A stretch of DNA of 64,000 bases, taken from NCBI GenBank assembly GCA_024236295.1, contig JACKKT010000001.1, positions 248,001 through 312,000 on the forward strand, given 5' to 3'. The notes under the pieces were generated by a model. The model saw only the letters and a program-made list of their open reading frames with translations. It was not told the origin of the DNA and made no database searches. A program made the position numbers and the translations under genes. Numbering within the stretch: the first letter of the stretch is position 1; every line of letters starts with the position of its first letter. Below, piece after piece: positions 62,513 through 64,000 of the stretch. The stretch comes from Kordiimonadaceae bacterium. GTDB lineage: Bacteria > Pseudomonadota > Alphaproteobacteria > Sphingomonadales > Emcibacteraceae.

Positions 62513-63145
62513 TTACCCGCTGACAATCATCCGCGACGTAAAACCGTTGGTACCGGAATAGGACCATTGCCGGTCCGGATCATCATGGGTATGGACGACA
62601 GACTCGTACTGCACATAATGATAAAATGCTTTGTTTGGAAGGCCATCAACAGTGATCAGCCCCCCGTCAATGCCGCGAAGTGGCTTCATTTCGACTTCGG
62701 ATGCCGGGGTTTTATATTTCAGGACCAGATCATTCTGACGGGTCACTTCAAGGGGGACAACCTCAACCGATCTGGCCTGTTTTGAATATCCGGCGAAGGC
62801 AACGGGGAAAATGGCCTTGAACGCTTCCATCTGACCGTTGTTCATTTTGTCATCAAGATAGATACGGGCCCATTTGCCCATTTCAAAACTGACAAGAAAA
62901 CGAACCCCGGCCAGATCCAAATCACCAATATTCCCTTTTTCAATTTCAATCAGGCGGTTTCCGTCACAGCGCAGCTTGGTCGGCAGGCCAAAATTGCAGG
63001 GACAGGGAATTTCGCAGCTGCAGCATTCCGCAACATTCGCTTCAAATGACCAGGTGGTTTCCGCTTTTGCCGTTTGAGTTAAAAATACCGGGCTGATTGC
63101 GGCGGCACCGATCAATTTGTTAAAGTCGCGTCTTTTGATGGTCAT
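62513..63145 (-). CDS. Tat-exported DUF1326 protein
   Basis: 210 residues. Twin-arginine signal TIKRRDFNKLIGAAAISPVFLTQTAKA, then the DUF1326 signature ECCSCEIPCPCNFG with four cysteines that look metal-binding. Family function is unknown. Strong ribosome-binding site GGAGGGG. First gene of an operon with the FAD oxidoreductase and a membrane protein; a metal-dependent oxidation role is only a guess. Confidence 0.88.
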   Translation of the reverse strand: MTIKRRDFNKLIGAAAISPVFLTQTAKAETTWSFEANVAECCSCEIPCPCNFGLPTKLRCDGNRLIEIEKGNIGDLDLAGVRFLVSFEMGKWARIYLDDKMNNGQMEAFKAIFPVAFAGYSKQARSVEVVPLEVTRQNDLVLKYKTPASEVEMKPLRGIDGGLITVDGLPNKAFYHYVQYESVVHTHDDPDRQWSYSGTNGFTSRMIVSG

Positions 63146-63211
63146 TTTCCCCTCCTACTTGTTTCGATAGGGGTTAAGTTTACATCATTTAAGGGTCTAA
63201 TTCAAAAACTA

Positions 63212-63850
63212 TTAAAGACCACTTTTCTGACGATCATATGCCAGCAAGATGGAACGGCCCTTTGCTTCCTGATCTTCAGGGTAAAAGCGGATTTTTTTAA
63301 ATCCGCTTTTTGTTAAAATGCTCGAATAGTCATCAAATGAAAGACTGTCATGAAACACTTTTTCACCGGCCACGGTTCCTGTAACGGCCCCTGCCTGATG
63401 GCCGACGGTTAATAAAATCGAACCACCCTTTTTAATGAGAGCACAAATGCGGGGTAAAGTTTTCCGTTGTTCTTCCTGTGATAGATGGAAAAACGCATCC
63501 CAGCTATAAATTCCACAATATATTTCATCAAGTTCAAGTGAACGTATGTCATCGACAATCCAGTTGCTTTCCGAATGATTTTTCTTTGCAATTTCAATCA
63601 TAGCAGGGGCGTAATCAAGACCGCAGACTTTGAAGCCTTTACCTATAAAATAATCTGCAATCGGGCTGCCGGTTCCGCATCCGAGGTCAAGCAGATATGT
63701 CGGATTTTCTATTGATCCAATAAACTGATCAAGCCATTTTTTTTCGTAAAGATTTTTAGAACGCAGATGATCCCAGGCTTCAGCATTTCTTTCATAAACA
63801 CTCTTCGTTGTCTGTCTGATATTTTCCAGTTTGGATTTATTTTTCATCAT
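63212..63850 (-). CDS. Class I SAM-dependent methyltransferase
   Basis: 212 residues: motif I LLDLGCGTGSPIADYF, motif II/post-I GLDYAPAMIEIAKK, then DDIRSLELDEIYCGIYSWDAFFHLS. A typical small-molecule methyltransferase; acceptor unknown. It starts facing a palindrome shared with the divergent gene at the right edge, 66 bp upstream of DUF1326 on the same strand. Confidence 0.88.
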   Translation of the reverse strand: MMKNKSKLENIRQTTKSVYERNAEAWDHLRSKNLYEKKWLDQFIGSIENPTYLLDLGCGTGSPIADYFIGKGFKVCGLDYAPAMIEIAKKNHSESNWIVDDIRSLELDEIYCGIYSWDAFFHLSQEEQRKTLPRICALIKKGGSILLTVGHQAGAVTGTVAGEKVFHDSLSFDDYSSILTKSGFKKIRFYPEDQEAKGRSILLAYDRQKSGL

Positions 63851-63908
63851 AATTCACTGTTATCAGTCCTTTTCGTTACAAGCAATGTTGAAGTAACTAC
63901 TTTTTATT

Positions 63909-63925
63909 ACTTGCAAAAAGCAAGT
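63909..63925. promoter_or_regulatory. Palindrome in a divergent promoter
   Basis: ACTTGCAAAAAGCAAGT, with perfect 6-base arms around AAAAA, between the methyltransferase and the rightmost gene. Further TTACTT and AAGTAAT half-sites lie nearby (63890-63965). This resembles an operator for a dimeric regulator. Confidence 0.45.
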
Positions 63926-63981
63926 TATTTGGTACTCTTTGATTACTTTCATTTAACAAGTAATTATAAAAGGAATATAGG

Positions 63982-64000
63982 ATGTCGCAAAAACTGTTTG
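63982..64000 (+). CDS. First codons of a truncated gene
   Basis: ATG preceded by AGGAATATAGG, coding MSQKLF before the window ends. Too short to identify. The upstream palindrome suggests it may encode or be controlled by a small dimeric transcription regulator. Confidence 0.45.

Noticed and set aside
1..64000. CRISPR array, rRNA operon, complete prophage or intact insertion sequence
   Set aside because: No regularly spaced repeats, no rRNA-like stretches, no phage structural genes and no transposase ORFs were seen; the only mobile trace is the recombinase remnant near 35.5 kb.

Overview
The window looks like chromosome of a marine-type, AT-leaning alphaproteobacterium. Three things support this: the trpG-trpD-trpC-moaC-moeA-lexA string (a gene order typical of Alphaproteobacteria), recO close to parC, and an exported-protein repertoire rich in twin-arginine (Tat) signals plus a TonB receptor. 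No rRNA, phage or CRISPR array was seen. I cannot place it below class with confidence.

Layout. 1-9 kb holds housekeeping and transport: an alanine/glycine:Na+ symporter divergent from an M20 amidohydrolase, a membrane PAS histidine kinase, thioredoxin 2, a DUF202 protein, a Na+/phosphate cotransporter and two small exported proteins. 9-26 kb is the centrepiece. A short prepilin peptidase, a 909-residue lipoprotein made of two tandem Asp-rich units and a TonB-dependent receptor are followed, after a strong terminator, by a tightly overlapping type II secretion operon gspC-D-E-F-G-I-J-K-L-M-N that ends with a small lipoprotein. I infer one functional block: the Gsp machine builds an outer-membrane secretion channel, the peptidase matures its pseudopilins, and the repeat lipoprotein and its receptor are the likely cargo or surface partner.

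26-30 kb is a fumarylacetoacetate-hydrolase-family enzyme with a TAXI-type TRAP transporter. 30.5-34.2 kb has a histidine kinase broken by a frame change at a T8 tract, an unknown acidic protein and a TPR-sulfotransferase. 34.4-35.9 kb is a small decayed island: a Sel1-repeat gene and the tail of a serine recombinase inserted at the 3' end of a tRNA-Asn gene, with a 14-bp direct repeat at both edges. 36-45 kb holds an unknown protein, a secreted Fe/Mn superoxide dismutase, a Tat-exported beta-helix protein, a NIPSNAP protein, a CocE-type hydrolase and two dicarboxylate/amino-acid symporters.

45-50 kb is the trp/molybdopterin/lexA cluster, with a putative self-operator before lexA. 50-57 kb has a soluble PAS kinase, recO, a U32 peptidase-family protein, parC, a RimJ-like acetyltransferase and a cold-shock protein. 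57-64 kb has a Tat-exported PLP enzyme, an MddA-like methanethiol methyltransferase, a DUF6090-like protein, a three-gene DUF1326/FAD-oxidoreductase/membrane-protein operon, a SAM methyltransferase and the first codons of a divergent gene.

All functional calls are by recognition of motifs and family signatures; no database search was run.
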